DNA of 64,000 nucleotides from Brevundimonas sp. UBA7664 (GCF_002483305.1 NZ_DLHQ01000051.1:574-64573); one strand, 5' to 3'; counted from the stretch's first letter, positions 46,353-56,636 are shown. Notes: generated by a model not told the origin, from the letters alone. Translations and numbers: made by a program.

Positions 46353-47222
46353 TCAGGCCGCCCGCACCTGCGGCCGCCTTCGGGCCGAGGCGCGATACTG
46401 CGATGGGCTCTGCCCGAAGCTGGCCTTGAACGCGGTGCTGAAATGGGCGTGGCTCGAGAAGCCAAGATCGAGCGCGAGGCCGGTGATATCGTTGCTGTGC
46501 GGAAGCTCGACCAATGCCTGGTTCAGCCGCAAGCCCAGCTGGTAGCGATACAGCGGCTGGCCTTCGGCGCGCGTAAACGCCTGGGTGAGATAGGCGGGAG
46601 AGACGCCGACCTCGCCCGCGATCCGCTCAAGGCTCATGCGCTGGAATCCGAAGGCGTGCAGCGCCTGCTTCGCCCGGTCGATAACGCGGGGAATGGGTCG
46701 GGCGGGGTCGCGAAAGCCGGCGACCAGAGCCCGGCCCAGAACCGATACGATCGCTTCCTCGTCACGCAATGGATCCGGACCGTCCAGCTCCAGTCGGCGA
46801 AGCTCCTGGGTGCGCAGGCGAATGCCGGCGCTCGCAGGCAGCCCCACGCAACGGAAGGCGGGATGATCCCGCGGGGCGGCCGAACCACAAAGCTCCTCAA
46901 GGAGAGCCGGTGTTGGCGTCACCACCAGGGCCGCATGGCCCAGCCCGTCGACGGGGTGGCTGTCGGCATAGTCGCGGCCGGCCGTGACGAACAGCATACG
47001 CTGGGAGTCGAACACATCCTCGCGGCTGCCGACCCGAAACCCGAACAATCCGTGATACGGCAGGGCGATCTGAAACTGATCAGAATGACCCGACGGCGGC
47101 TCCCGTGCTGCGGCGGAAACGTCGGTCACGCGCGCGATCGCACTGTCATGCAAGGTGCATCGACGGGAGCCGGAATCCCGCCTGTTCAGACCTGTCAGGC
47201 TCGCCGAAAGGGCCGCTCGCAT
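46353..47222 (-). CDS. AraC-family transcriptional regulator
   Basis: 289 residues. An N-terminal sensor part (SDQFQIALPYHGLFGFRVGSREDVFD, AraC_binding_2-like) is joined to a C-terminal AraC double helix-turn-helix: MSLERIAGEVGVSPAYLTQAFTRAEG and DITGLALDLGFSSHAHFSTAFKASFGQSPSQYR. ATG 47222 has GGGGG eight bases upstream; a GTG two codons earlier is possible. It follows eno by 45 bases and precedes the NTF2-like gene, which may be its target; both look like an insertion in the eno-ftsB interval. Confidence 0.88.
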   Translation of the reverse strand: MRAALSASLTGLNRRDSGSRRCTLHDSAIARVTDVSAAAREPPSGHSDQFQIALPYHGLFGFRVGSREDVFDSQRMLFVTAGRDYADSHPVDGLGHAALVVTPTPALLEELCGSAAPRDHPAFRCVGLPASAGIRLRTQELRRLELDGPDPLRDEEAIVSVLGRALVAGFRDPARPIPRVIDRAKQALHAFGFQRMSLERIAGEVGVSPAYLTQAFTRAEGQPLYRYQLGLRLNQALVELPHSNDITGLALDLGFSSHAHFSTAFKASFGQSPSQYRASARRRPQVRAA

Positions 47223-47267
47223 GCCCACAACCCCCGTCTCCGGCCAGATCCCGCGGCGATCCGCGTT

Positions 47268-48563
<1,296 letters not shown>

Positions 48564-48625
48564 TCAGGGAGTGGCCGGGGTTTAGCCCAACCCCCGCCGA
48601 ATCGCCAACCGTCAGACCGCAGGGA

Positions 48626-49237
48626 TCAGGCGCACCCCTCGACCAGCTGGATCGACGGTCCGCCCACATGGATGATGCCGACCTTGCCCGCGCCGTCGAT
48701 CTCGTAGCGAACCCCGCGCGCCGCCGCGTTCTGGACATAGGCGTTGGGCGTCGCGGGCCCGCCGGAAGCCCAGACGAAGATGTCCTCGGCCGGGGCGGCG
48801 GAATATTTGTGGGGCTGTGACACCGCGCCGGCGCCGTAGGCCGTCTTGATCGCCACGGCTGTGTCGCCGACGCCGAAGCCGCGATCGGTCTTCAGCGTCG
48901 AAGGCTCGGCGACGGAGATGCGCGTCAGGACGCCGTCCTGGATCATGACCAGCAGGCCGGCCGGCGCGCGCTCGGGCCGCCACTGGTCACAGACCTCCGG
49001 CTCCGCGCCGCCGACCGACCCCGGGTTGCTGTCAGCGCCCAGCGCCGCCTCGACCTCGGCCTTGGTCATGCCGATGCGCAACGGACCCCAGCCCTGGGCG
49101 GTCAGGGCGTTGGCGTCGACGGGGGTGACGGGGGCGTCCGGCGCCGCCGGCGGCGCGGCCGGGGCGGGCTCGGACTCCGGCGCACCGCAGGCGGCCAGCA
49201 TCAGGACGGCGGAGGTCAGCATCAGGGTGCGGATCAT
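48626..49237 (-). CDS. hypothetical lipoprotein, 203 residues
   Basis: Lipobox LAAC (Cys17), then an Ala/Pro-rich linker (residues 18-42), and a domain that starts GWGPLRIGMTKAEVEAALG, continues CDQWRPERAPAGLLVMIQDGVLTRISVAEPS and ends GKVGIIHVGGPSIQLVEGCA. The LRIGMTKAEVEAALG stretch resembles the beginning of BamE/SmpA-type small folds seen in many exported proteins. I cannot name a function. It is followed upstream by a hairpin that ends rpmF transcription. Confidence 0.75.
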   Translation of the reverse strand: MIRTLMLTSAVLMLAACGAPESEPAPAAPPAAPDAPVTPVDANALTAQGWGPLRIGMTKAEVEAALGADSNPGSVGGAEPEVCDQWRPERAPAGLLVMIQDGVLTRISVAEPSTLKTDRGFGVGDTAVAIKTAYGAGAVSQPHKYSAAPAEDIFVWASGGPATPNAYVQNAAARGVRYEIDGAGKVGIIHVGGPSIQLVEGCA

Positions 49238-49276
49238 GGGGCAACTCCTCGGGTTCGGAGCTACAACGCACGAAAA

Positions 49277-49300
49277 CGGCGCGCGGTGAACCGCGCGCCG
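49277..49300 (-). terminator. rho-independent terminator after rpmF
   Basis: CGGCGCGCGG (49277-49286), loop TGAA, CCGCGCGCCG (49291-49300). In the minus-strand transcript the stem is followed by TTTTCG. A perfect ten-bp stem with a short U-run, located 32 bases beyond the rpmF stop. Confidence 0.8.
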
Positions 49301-49331
49301 TCATTCAGTCGAAAAACCGGTCTGGAAGGAC

Positions 49332-49514
49332 CTAGTCTTCCTTGGGCGTCAGGACCTGGCGGCCGCGATAGGTGCCGGTCTTCAGGTCGATGTGGTGCGA
49401 GCGGCGCAGCTCGCCCGTGTCCTTGTCCTCGACGTGCGGGTTGGAGCCCAGCGAGTCGTGCGAGCGGCGCATGTTGCGACGCGAGGGCGATACTTTGCGC
49501 TTCGGAACGGCCAT
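49332..49514 (-). CDS. rpmF: 50S ribosomal protein L32
   Basis: 60 residues: [20 protein letters not shown] is the L32 N-terminus, followed by [29 protein letters not shown]. This is the Cys-less type (no zinc-binding cysteines), common in proteobacteria. A terminator follows. It is upstream of the lipoprotein gene and downstream of a GNAT gene. Confidence 0.97.
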   Translation of the reverse strand: MAVPKRKVSPSRRNMRRSHDSLGSNPHVEDKDTGELRRSHHIDLKTGTYRGRQVLTPKED

Positions 49515-49624
49515 GTCCGTCTCAATCTTCTCAAGGGTGGCGCCGGAGGAGGCGCGAAAACAACAGCGGCGGCCCGAAAGAGCCGCCTGCGAGGGCGGGC
49601 TTATGCCTCAACCCGGGCCGGAGT

Positions 49625-50152
49625 TCAAGCGGGAGCTTGCGCCGCCCTCTTCGCCGCCCGGTCCGCACGCGACAGGGCGTAGTAAAGGCTGTCCTTCCAC
49701 TCGCCGCCGACGTTCCAGGTCCGCTCGCCCGAACCGGACGGGACGAAGCCCAGGCGCTCCAGCAAGCGAATCGAGGCGGCGTTCTCAGGATCGACATCGG
49801 CGGTCAGGGTGTCGACGTCATGGGCGCCGAAGACGTGGTCAATGGCCGCCGCCGCCGCCTCCCCCGCCAGTCCCCGCCCCCAGACGTCGGGATGCAGGAT
49901 GTAGCCGATGTCCGGCATGGCGTAGAAGCCGGCCTTGCCGATCACCCGTCCGTCCAGCTCGATGACGAAGTCCGGATGGTCGGGACCGTTGGCGATCATG
50001 CCGTCCATCCAGGCCTTGGTCTGCTCCAGGGTCTCGTGCGGCGGGGTCGACCACCAGCGGGTGGCGCGTGGATCGGACAGGACGGCGTGCATCGCCGCCA
50101 GATCATCCGGGCGGGCGGAGCGCAGGGTCAGGCGGGGGGTGCGGATCTCCAT
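49625..50152 (-). CDS. GNAT N-acetyltransferase, RimJ/RimL type
   Basis: 175 residues. MEIRTPRLTLRSARPDDLAAMHAVLSDPRATRWW is the RimJ/L-type opening, GRVIGKAGFYAMPDIGYILHPDVWGRGLAGEAAAAAIDHVF is the acetyl-CoA binding motif (motif A), and DPENAASIRLLERLGFV is motif B. Start ATG 50152 removes a long unrelated N-terminal extension. It lies 31 bases after another GNAT gene. Substrate (protein N-terminus or small molecule) unknown. Confidence 0.88.
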   Translation of the reverse strand: MEIRTPRLTLRSARPDDLAAMHAVLSDPRATRWWSTPPHETLEQTKAWMDGMIANGPDHPDFVIELDGRVIGKAGFYAMPDIGYILHPDVWGRGLAGEAAAAAIDHVFGAHDVDTLTADVDPENAASIRLLERLGFVPSGSGERTWNVGGEWKDSLYYALSRADRAAKRAAQAPA

Positions 50153-50183
50153 CCCCGCCCAGTGCAAGGCCGCGCCGGAACGG

Positions 50184-50714
50184 TCAAGGCAGAGGGCGGC
50201 TGAGGACGATGAAATGCAGGTCGTCTCTGAGCGGAATCCCGGAGCGCGGGTCATCATAAGGAAACGGCAGCGTCTCGCCCGTCGGCGCATAGCCGAGGCG
50301 TTGATACCAGCCGACCAGCGCCTCCCGATACGGGAAGACCGAGATGCGAACCTGACGCGCGCCGAATCGTTCGGCCAGACCGCGGTGGGCGGCCGCGACC
50401 AGTCGCCGGCCCAGGCCGCTTCCCTGCAGAGTCGGACTGACGGACAGCATGCCGAGATAGCCCGTTGAATCCCCGCGGTCCGCGATCAGGACGCAGCCGA
50501 CCAGGCCATCGCCAAGCCAGGCGGTCAGCAGGGCCTGCTTCGGATCGGCGAGGATGTCGGCCAGTTCCTCCGGGTCGGTGCGCTGGCCGTCCAGCAGATC
50601 GGCCTCGGTGGTCCAGCCCGCGCGCGAGGCCTCGCCCCGGTAGGCGCTTTCGACAAGCCGGTGCAGGGCCGGGATGTCGGCCGTCGTAGCGGCGCGGATG
50701 TCGATCTCAGTCAT
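50184..50714 (-). CDS. GNAT N-acetyltransferase
   Basis: 176 residues with a full GNAT fold: MTEIDIRAATTADIPALHRLVESAYRGE, GWTTEADLLDGQRTDPEELADIL, VGCVLIADRGDSTGYLGMLSVSPTLQGSGLGRRLVAAA (Q/RxxGxG/A motif QGSGLG) and VGWYQRLGYAPTGE. ATG 50714 overlaps the previous gene's stop by eight bases. It resembles acetyltransferases with a long C-terminal extension (LPFPYDDPRSGIPLRDDLHFIVLSR). Target unknown. Confidence 0.87.
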   Translation of the reverse strand: MTEIDIRAATTADIPALHRLVESAYRGEASRAGWTTEADLLDGQRTDPEELADILADPKQALLTAWLGDGLVGCVLIADRGDSTGYLGMLSVSPTLQGSGLGRRLVAAAHRGLAERFGARQVRISVFPYREALVGWYQRLGYAPTGETLPFPYDDPRSGIPLRDDLHFIVLSRPLP

Positions 50715-51819
50715 GGGCCAGCATTTCGCTGACCGCCTCGCCGATCGCAAGCGAGCTTGTCAGGCCGGGGCTTTCGATGCCGAACAGGGCGACCAGCCCG
50801 TCGAGGCCATGGACGTCGCGGCCGTGCAGCTGGAAATCCGGCTGCGGCTCGCCCGGCCCGTGCAGTTTGGGGCGGATGCCGGCGTAGTCGCGGGTCAGGG
50901 CGCCGGCGGGCAGGCCGGGCCAGAATCGACGGATATAGCCCTCGAACTCGGCCGCCTTGGCGGCGTCGACCGAATAGTCCTCGGTCTCGACATAGGCGAG
51001 GTCGGGGCCGAACACGGCCTGTCCGCCCAGATCCTTGCGGTAGTGGGTGCCGAGCGCGCCGGGTATGGGCGGCGGATAGATCAGCCGCTCGAACGGCGCC
51101 TTGCCGGTCAGGCGGAAATAGACGCCCTTGCCGAAATGGCCGGCGGGGATGCGGTCGGCGGGATAGCCCTCGATCCGGGCCGCCACGGCCTGTGCGCCGA
51201 GGCCGGGAGCCGTGACCAGCAGACGGGTAGTCAGGGTCGCCCCGCCCTCCCCGCCCGCGATGATCGTGAAACCGCCGCCGGGCAGCGGCTCCGCCCGTTC
51301 GAACGGGGTTGAGACGACCACTGAGCCGCCCGCCTCGCCGATCTCGCCCTCGAGGGCCAGCATATAGCCGTGGCTGTCGAACACGCCGCTCTCGGGCGAC
51401 AGGATGGCGGCGTGGGCGTTCAGGCCCGGTTCCAGCGCCCGGGCCTGGGCGCCGGTCAGATGTTCGAGCCCCTCCACGCCGTTGGCGGTCGCCTGGACGA
51501 AGATGGCCTCGATGCGCTCGACCTCGGTTTCATCCGTGGCCACGACCAGCTTGCCGCATTTGCGGTGATCGACCTTGTGGCTGTCGAGGAAGGCGTAGAG
51601 CGCCCGCCGACCCTCGACACAGAACCGGGCCTTCAACGACCCGGTCGGATAGTAGAGGCCGCCGTGGATGACTTCGGAATTGCGCGAGGAGACGCCCTGA
51701 CCGATGTGGGGCTCCTTCTCCAGCACGAGCACCGCCAGGCCGCGTTTCGCCAGCGCCCGGCCGCAGGCGAGACCGACCGCGCCGGCGCCCACCACCGTCG
51801 CGTCGAAGTCGAAGCTCAC
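50707..51819 (-). CDS. FAD-dependent oxidoreductase, L-2-hydroxyglutarate oxidase-like
   Basis: 370 residues of the DAO/LhgO group: FDATVVGAGAVGLACGRALAKRGLAVLVLEKEPHIGQGVSSRNSEVIHGGLYYPTGSLKARFCVEG is the FAD site plus a signature shared with L-2-hydroxyglutarate dehydrogenases (SRNSEVIHGGLYYP). The C-terminus has DYAGIRPKLHGPGEPQPDF and LFGIESPGLTSSLAIGEAV, again LhgO-like. It overlaps the preceding RatA gene by four bases (ATGA). Substrate inferred from family motifs; L-2-hydroxyglutarate is the leading candidate. Confidence 0.85.
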   Translation of the reverse strand: MSFDFDATVVGAGAVGLACGRALAKRGLAVLVLEKEPHIGQGVSSRNSEVIHGGLYYPTGSLKARFCVEGRRALYAFLDSHKVDHRKCGKLVVATDETEVERIEAIFVQATANGVEGLEHLTGAQARALEPGLNAHAAILSPESGVFDSHGYMLALEGEIGEAGGSVVVSTPFERAEPLPGGGFTIIAGGEGGATLTTRLLVTAPGLGAQAVAARIEGYPADRIPAGHFGKGVYFRLTGKAPFERLIYPPPIPGALGTHYRKDLGGQAVFGPDLAYVETEDYSVDAAKAAEFEGYIRRFWPGLPAGALTRDYAGIRPKLHGPGEPQPDFQLHGRDVHGLDGLVALFGIESPGLTSSLAIGEAVSEMLAHD

Positions 51820-52271
51820 GCCTTCGAGCCGTAGAGCGCCGCCGCCCGCTGTTCGAAACAGTGCATCAACTTGCCGACCGCCCGGTCGAAATTGGCGTGC
51901 AGCATGGCGTCGAGCAGCCGCGACCTGAAGGCGAAGTCGATCATGAACTCGACGCGTGTGCCGGCCGGGTCCGGGAAGAATTCCCAGCGGTTCTTCAGAT
52001 GTTTGAACGGTCCGCGGATCAGGCCGACCTCGACCATGTCGCGGTTGCGGTCATGCCGCACCCAGGTCGAGAACCGCTCCTTGAGGAAGGAGAAGCCCAC
52101 CGCCGCCTCGGCGTCGATCAGGCTGACGCCGGGCGCTTCCTCGCGCGGACTCCAGGTCCGCATGGCGGTGACCCAGGGCACGAACTCGGGATAGGCGCGC
52201 ACGTCCGCGACCAGCGCGGCCAGCTGGGCTGGCGTGTAGGGCAGGGTTTTGGTGACGCGGTGGACGGCCAA
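51816..52271 (-). CDS. COQ10/RatA-type SRPBCC-domain protein
   Basis: 151-residue START-like protein: MAVHRVTKTLPYTPAQLAALVADVRAYPEFVPW, with the typical YPEFVPW motif, then a beta-grip core and FEFMIDF-like VEFMIDFAFRSRLLDAMLHANFDRAVGKLMHCFEQRA. The family includes ubiquinone-binding COQ10 and the E. coli ribosome-associated RatA, so both a Q-chaperone and a toxin-like role are named in databases; the first is more plausible for an alphaproteobacterium. It starts seven bases after lipA. Confidence 0.88.
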   Translation of the reverse strand: MAVHRVTKTLPYTPAQLAALVADVRAYPEFVPWVTAMRTWSPREEAPGVSLIDAEAAVGFSFLKERFSTWVRHDRNRDMVEVGLIRGPFKHLKNRWEFFPDPAGTRVEFMIDFAFRSRLLDAMLHANFDRAVGKLMHCFEQRAAALYGSKA

Positions 52272-52277
52272 GCGGGC

Positions 52278-53240
52278 TCAGCGTCCGGTATGCGCCAGAC
52301 GCGCCGCCCGCAGCCGCGCGAAGTCGTCGCCGGCGTGGTGCGAACTGCGGGTCAGGGGCGAGGACGACACCATCAGAAAGCCCTTGGCCCGGGCGATGGC
52401 CTCATAGGCCTTGAACTCGTCGGGGGTGACGAACCGGTCGATGGCGGCGTGTTTGCGGGTCGGCTGCAGATACTGGCCGATGGTGATGAAGTCGACGCCG
52501 GCCGAGCGCATGTCGTCCATCACCTGCATGACCTCTTCGCGGGTCTCGCCCAGGCCGACCATGATGCCGGACTTGGTGAACTGGTTGGGGTCGCGCTCCT
52601 TGACCATCTGCAGCAGGCGCAGGGAGTGGAAGTAGCGGGCCCCGGGCCGGATCTTCAGATACAGCCGCGGCACGGTCTCGAGGTTGTGGTTGAAGACGTC
52701 CGGGGTGGCGTCGATCATCACCTCGGCCGCCCCGTCCTTGCGCAGGAAGTCGGGCGTCAGGATTTCGATGGTGGTGTTCGGGGCCTGAAGGCGGATCTGG
52801 CGGACGACCTCGGCGAAATGCGCCGCGCCGCCGTCGGAAACGTCATCCCGATCGACCGAGGTGATCACGACGTGGTTCAGACCCAGCTGAGCGACCGCCA
52901 GACCGACCTTGCCGGGCTCTTCCGGGTCCAGCGGCTGGGGCAGGCCCGTCTTGACGTTGCAGAAGGCGCAGGCGCGGGTGCAGGTGTCGCCCATGATCAT
53001 CAGGGTGGCGTGCTTCTGGCTCCAGCACTCGCCGATGTTCGGGCAGGCGGCCTCCTCGCAGACGGTGACGAGGCCCTTGTCCTTCACGATGGCCTTGGTG
53101 GCGTTGTACTGGCCCGAGCCGGGCGCCTTGACGCGCAGCCAGTCGGGCTTCTTCAGCACCGCCGTCTCGGGGCGGTTCTGCTTCTCCGGGTGACGCAGCT
53201 CGGCCGGCGTCTTCGTCAGGGTGTCGATCAGCGTGACCAT
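52278..53240 (-). CDS. lipA: lipoyl synthase
   Basis: 320-residue radical-SAM enzyme that inserts two sulphur atoms into octanoyl groups on lipoyl domains, thus serving the PdhB and PdhC domains of this window. Both clusters are visible: [13 protein letters not shown] (auxiliary 4Fe4S) and [13 protein letters not shown] (CxxxCxxC radical SAM). [36 protein letters not shown] and the C-terminal RSSYHA-like [13 protein letters not shown] are present. Heads a run with the RatA, LhgO and two GNAT genes, all within a few bases of each other. Confidence 0.97.
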   Translation of the reverse strand: MVTLIDTLTKTPAELRHPEKQNRPETAVLKKPDWLRVKAPGSGQYNATKAIVKDKGLVTVCEEAACPNIGECWSQKHATLMIMGDTCTRACAFCNVKTGLPQPLDPEEPGKVGLAVAQLGLNHVVITSVDRDDVSDGGAAHFAEVVRQIRLQAPNTTIEILTPDFLRKDGAAEVMIDATPDVFNHNLETVPRLYLKIRPGARYFHSLRLLQMVKERDPNQFTKSGIMVGLGETREEVMQVMDDMRSAGVDFITIGQYLQPTRKHAAIDRFVTPDEFKAYEAIARAKGFLMVSSSPLTRSSHHAGDDFARLRAARLAHTGR

Positions 53241-53317
53241 CGCCGGGGAACAGGGCTCCTTGCCAGAGCGGCTATGTCGGTCTTTCGGCCGTCAAAGGCA
53301 AGGTGGCGGAGGGCGAC

Positions 53318-54859
53318 CTAGGGATTCAGCACGGCGTCGGTGCGCATGTGGACGCCGAGGCCGAACAAGGTCTCGGCGGTCGGATACAGGACGGTGTTCT
53401 CGAGGTCCTTCTGCGTCATCTCGGGCAGGCGGCGGGTCAGGATGTCGTCCAGCACCGCCAGCCGGTTGCGCTCGTCGCCCGACAGGCTGGACGACCGCGA
53501 CAGTTCGCTGACCGCCGCCATCGTCCATGGGTACCAGAGGAAGGTGGAACGCTCGAGAGTGAAGTCGGGCTGGCCGAACAGGTAGGATTCGCTGTCCTGA
53601 AGCTGGCAGTTCATGTCCAGCGGCCGCTTCTGGATCGAGGCGAACTGGCCGTCGCCCTCGCGCAGCCGGCGCAGATAGCCGGTGCGCAGCTCGGCGAAGG
53701 CGGCGTCATAGGGGCGCAGGCCCAGTGACCGATCGACGTGGGCGAGGACGTACATGACCTGGGAGGTCAGGCCGAGACAGTCCCCGTCGGTCCGCCGCAC
53801 ATAGGGGTTGGGCCACCAGCCCTTGGCGCCCTCCTGTCCCTCGGTGGCGTTCAACATCAGCCAGCGGGCGCCGCGACGGATGTCGTTGTCATAGGTCCAG
53901 CGGGCGTCGCCGCGCACGAGGTCGGCGTCCCGCGCCGCGAGGAAGGCCATCATGCTGACGACGGTGGAATAGGTGCGCTGGTGTTCCCGCTGAGCGGTCG
54001 GCGACAGCGGCCCCCAGCCGCCGTCGGCGTGCTGGCGGCCGGCCAGTTCGGCGAGGTCCTTGAACAGCCGGTCGCGGGCCGGCCCCTCTTCCGCCGGCGA
54101 CCAGACCGGCTGATGCGGGTCCGGATGCAGGGCCAGCGCCTCGGCCGTCGCCACCCAGCCGATGATTTCCGTGACCGTGGTCTTCGCCCCGTCCTGATAG
54201 CCCCAGCCGTTCGGCTGCCGGATGGATTCGATATAGGCGAGGCTGCGCCGGACCCGCTCGACGGTCTGGGAGCGGCCTTCGGCGCTGGAGGGGGCCTGCA
54301 GCACGCCGGACAGGACCTGGGCGGTGGTCCAGCCCTGTGGGCCCATGGAGGCGTTGTCGGTCGCAAACCAGTAGCCGCCATGGCTGGCGCCGGCGCTGAC
54401 GTAGTTCTGGTCGACCATGGCCAGAAGTTCGGCGAGCCGCTCCGACTGCATCGGCCCCAGATCGCTCGCCGGCCGCAGGCTCAGGCTGACGAACAGGACG
54501 AAAGGCGCCAGCAGGCCAGCGCCGATCAGAAAGGGCAGTTTGAACTTCGGCCGCTTGCGGACCCAGAGGAAGTACAACAGGGCGCAACCGCAGAAATAGC
54601 CGGCCCCGAGGCCGAGAACCATCAGGGCCCCCGCGAAGGTGCTGAAGCTCTCGAAGGCGATGAGGCCGAAGGATTCCTGCAGGGCGGTCCGCAGCGATGC
54701 AATGTGCGGCAGCAGGACCGAGAGGTTGGCCGTAAGAACCCCGAGGGCGCCCGTCCAGGCGATGGATTTCAGGAACCAGGGCGGCAGACCCGGCGCCGGA
54801 CCGGCCGCGTAGGCCGCCGGCAGTTCGGTCAATTTCGGCGGCGGTTCCTTCCCGGTCAC
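53318..54859 (-). CDS. membrane-anchored protein with terpene-cyclase-like alpha/alpha-toroid
   Basis: 513 residues. Three hydrophobic helices occupy the first ~130 residues (SIAWTGALGVLTANLSVLLP, FSTFAGALMVLGLGAGYFCG, KLPFLIGAGLLAPFVLFVSL). The rest has repeated helix-turn units ending in QW-like motifs: IRQPNGWGYQDG, LAGRQHADGGWGPL and GAKGWWPNPYVRR, as in prenyltransferase/squalene-cyclase toroids. There is no DxDD catalytic motif, so a terpene cyclase is unlikely. I could not match it to a named family. It stands alone between lipA and an AMP-ligase, divergent from the latter. Confidence 0.7.
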   Translation of the reverse strand: MTGKEPPPKLTELPAAYAAGPAPGLPPWFLKSIAWTGALGVLTANLSVLLPHIASLRTALQESFGLIAFESFSTFAGALMVLGLGAGYFCGCALLYFLWVRKRPKFKLPFLIGAGLLAPFVLFVSLSLRPASDLGPMQSERLAELLAMVDQNYVSAGASHGGYWFATDNASMGPQGWTTAQVLSGVLQAPSSAEGRSQTVERVRRSLAYIESIRQPNGWGYQDGAKTTVTEIIGWVATAEALALHPDPHQPVWSPAEEGPARDRLFKDLAELAGRQHADGGWGPLSPTAQREHQRTYSTVVSMMAFLAARDADLVRGDARWTYDNDIRRGARWLMLNATEGQEGAKGWWPNPYVRRTDGDCLGLTSQVMYVLAHVDRSLGLRPYDAAFAELRTGYLRRLREGDGQFASIQKRPLDMNCQLQDSESYLFGQPDFTLERSTFLWYPWTMAAVSELSRSSSLSGDERNRLAVLDDILTRRLPEMTQKDLENTVLYPTAETLFGLGVHMRTDAVLNP

Positions 54860-55071
54860 GCGCTTTCCCTGCCCCCTGAGCCTGACAGGATTAGAGAGAA
54901 CAGTGATCGAATTCCAGAGGCTCGGCGACCGGGGTCAGATTCCATCAGCCGCCGGACGGACGCCTTCGGTTTCACGCAAGGTAACGCACCTTTTCAATGC
55001 GGCGTGGCGGCTCTAGTTTGGTTGTTGAAGACAAAGGGCGCGGGCCAACCGCATCCGCACGGAGGATGGAC

Positions 55072-56625
55072 TTGCGCGTAGCCCTCGATGCCAAGGACGG
55101 CGAACAGACTGTTTTCGATAGCCTGATCGCCGCGCGCGACAGGTACGGCGACAAGGAAATCCTCGAGGATCTCGATCGCAAACCGCTGACCTACACCGGC
55201 CTGATCCGGGCCGCCTTCGTTCTGGGCCGCAAGATCGCCGCCATGACCGAACCGGCCGAGCGGGTCGGCATCCTGCTGCCGTCCAGCATGGGGGTGGTGG
55301 TCACCTACTACGGCCTGCACGCCCACGGCCGGGTGCCGGTGATGCTCAACTTCACCTCGGGCCAGGCCAACATCAAGGCGGCGATCCGGGCCGCCGGGGT
55401 GAAGAAGATCCTCTGCGCCAAACGGTTCGTGAACCAGGCCAAGCTGGAAGACCTGCTGGACGATCTGGCCACGGTCGCCGAAATCGTCTGGCTGGACGAC
55501 GTGCGCAAGACCATCGGCCTGCCCGACAAGCTGTACGGCCTCATGGCCGGGATGATGCCCAAGCGGTTCCGGGTGAAGACCGACCCGTCCTCGCCGGGCG
55601 TGGTGCTGTTCACCTCGGGCAGTTTCGGGGCACCCAAGGGCGTGGTGCTGAGCCAGTGGAACCTGGTCGCCAACTGCCGTCAGGTGGCCCAGCATATCGA
55701 CCTGTTGCCCGAATGGGTGATGTTCAACCCGCTGCCGACCTTCCACTGTTTCGGCCTGACGGGCGGGGTGCTGCTGCCGATCCTGCACGGGATGAAGGCG
55801 TTCCAGTATCCGTCGCCCCTGCACGCCAAACAGATCGTCGAACTGCTGCCGGACGTGAAGGCGTCGATCCTGTTCGCGACCGACACCTTCCTGAACCAGT
55901 ACGCCCGCGTCGCCGCGCCGGACGATTTCGCCACCCTGCAGTTCGTCGTCGCCGGGGCCGAGAAGGTGCGGCCCGAGACCCATCACCTGTTCAACACCCG
56001 CTTCCACGGCCTGAAGCTGCTGGAAGGCTATGGCGCGACCGAGGCGGCGCCCGTGGTGGCGGTGAACCACCCGGATCGCAATCGTCCGGGCACGGTCGGC
56101 CAGATGATGCCCGGCATGGAGTGGCGGATCGACCCGGTCGACGGCATCCCCGACGGCGGGCGGCTGTTCCTGCGCGGGCCCAATGTCATGCGGGGCTATC
56201 TGTCGGCCGATAACCCTGGAAGCGTCGATCCGCTTCCGGGCGGGTGGCATGACACGGGCGACATCGTGGATATCGACAAGGACGGCTATGTCTCGATCCT
56301 CGGGCGGGTGAAGCGGTTCGCCAAGATCGGGGGGGAGATGGTGTCGCTGACGGCGGTCGAGGGGCTGGCCAGCGCAGTCTGGCCCGACTCGCGCCACGCC
56401 GTCGTCGCCATTCCCGACAGCCGCAAGGGCGAGAAGCTGGTGCTGGTCACCGACCGGCGCGACGCCGACGTCGCCCGCCTGGCCGAATGGGCCCGCAGCC
56501 ACGGCGCGCCCGAACTGGCCGTGCCCAAGAAGATCCTCCGCGTGGCCGAGGTGCCGGTGCTGGGCACGGGTAAGACCGACTATGTCCGCATCCAGCAGAT
56601 GGCCGAGCTGGAAAAGGCCGCCTGA
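55072..56625 (+). CDS. AMP-dependent ligase, acyl-CoA/acyl-ACP synthetase (Aas-like)
   Basis: About 517 residues of the ANL superfamily. ATP motif VLFTSGSFGAPKGVVLSQWNL (usual Glu after TSGS is Phe), PTFHCFGLTGGVLLPILHGMKAF, VAGAEKVRPETHHLFN, YGATEAAPVVAVNHPDRNRPGTVG, GWHDTGDIVDIDKDGYVSILGRVKRFAKIGGEMVSL and the C-terminal GTGKTDYVRIQQM (catalytic Lys). Blocks 3-5 look like the ligase part of Aas. TTG 55072 has GGAGG six bases upstream, whereas the ATG at 55066 abuts GGAGG, so I prefer TTG. Acyl substrate unknown. Confidence 0.9.
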   Translation: MRVALDAKDGEQTVFDSLIAARDRYGDKEILEDLDRKPLTYTGLIRAAFVLGRKIAAMTEPAERVGILLPSSMGVVVTYYGLHAHGRVPVMLNFTSGQANIKAAIRAAGVKKILCAKRFVNQAKLEDLLDDLATVAEIVWLDDVRKTIGLPDKLYGLMAGMMPKRFRVKTDPSSPGVVLFTSGSFGAPKGVVLSQWNLVANCRQVAQHIDLLPEWVMFNPLPTFHCFGLTGGVLLPILHGMKAFQYPSPLHAKQIVELLPDVKASILFATDTFLNQYARVAAPDDFATLQFVVAGAEKVRPETHHLFNTRFHGLKLLEGYGATEAAPVVAVNHPDRNRPGTVGQMMPGMEWRIDPVDGIPDGGRLFLRGPNVMRGYLSADNPGSVDPLPGGWHDTGDIVDIDKDGYVSILGRVKRFAKIGGEMVSLTAVEGLASAVWPDSRHAVVAIPDSRKGEKLVLVTDRRDADVARLAEWARSHGAPELAVPKKILRVAEVPVLGTGKTDYVRIQQMAELEKAA

Positions 56626-56636
56626 CGGTCAAGCTC

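Noticed and set aside
51816..52271. RatA as the toxin of a toxin-antitoxin pair
   Set aside because: No RatB-like antitoxin gene is adjacent; the protein fits the COQ10/START family and is embedded in a lipA-led run.
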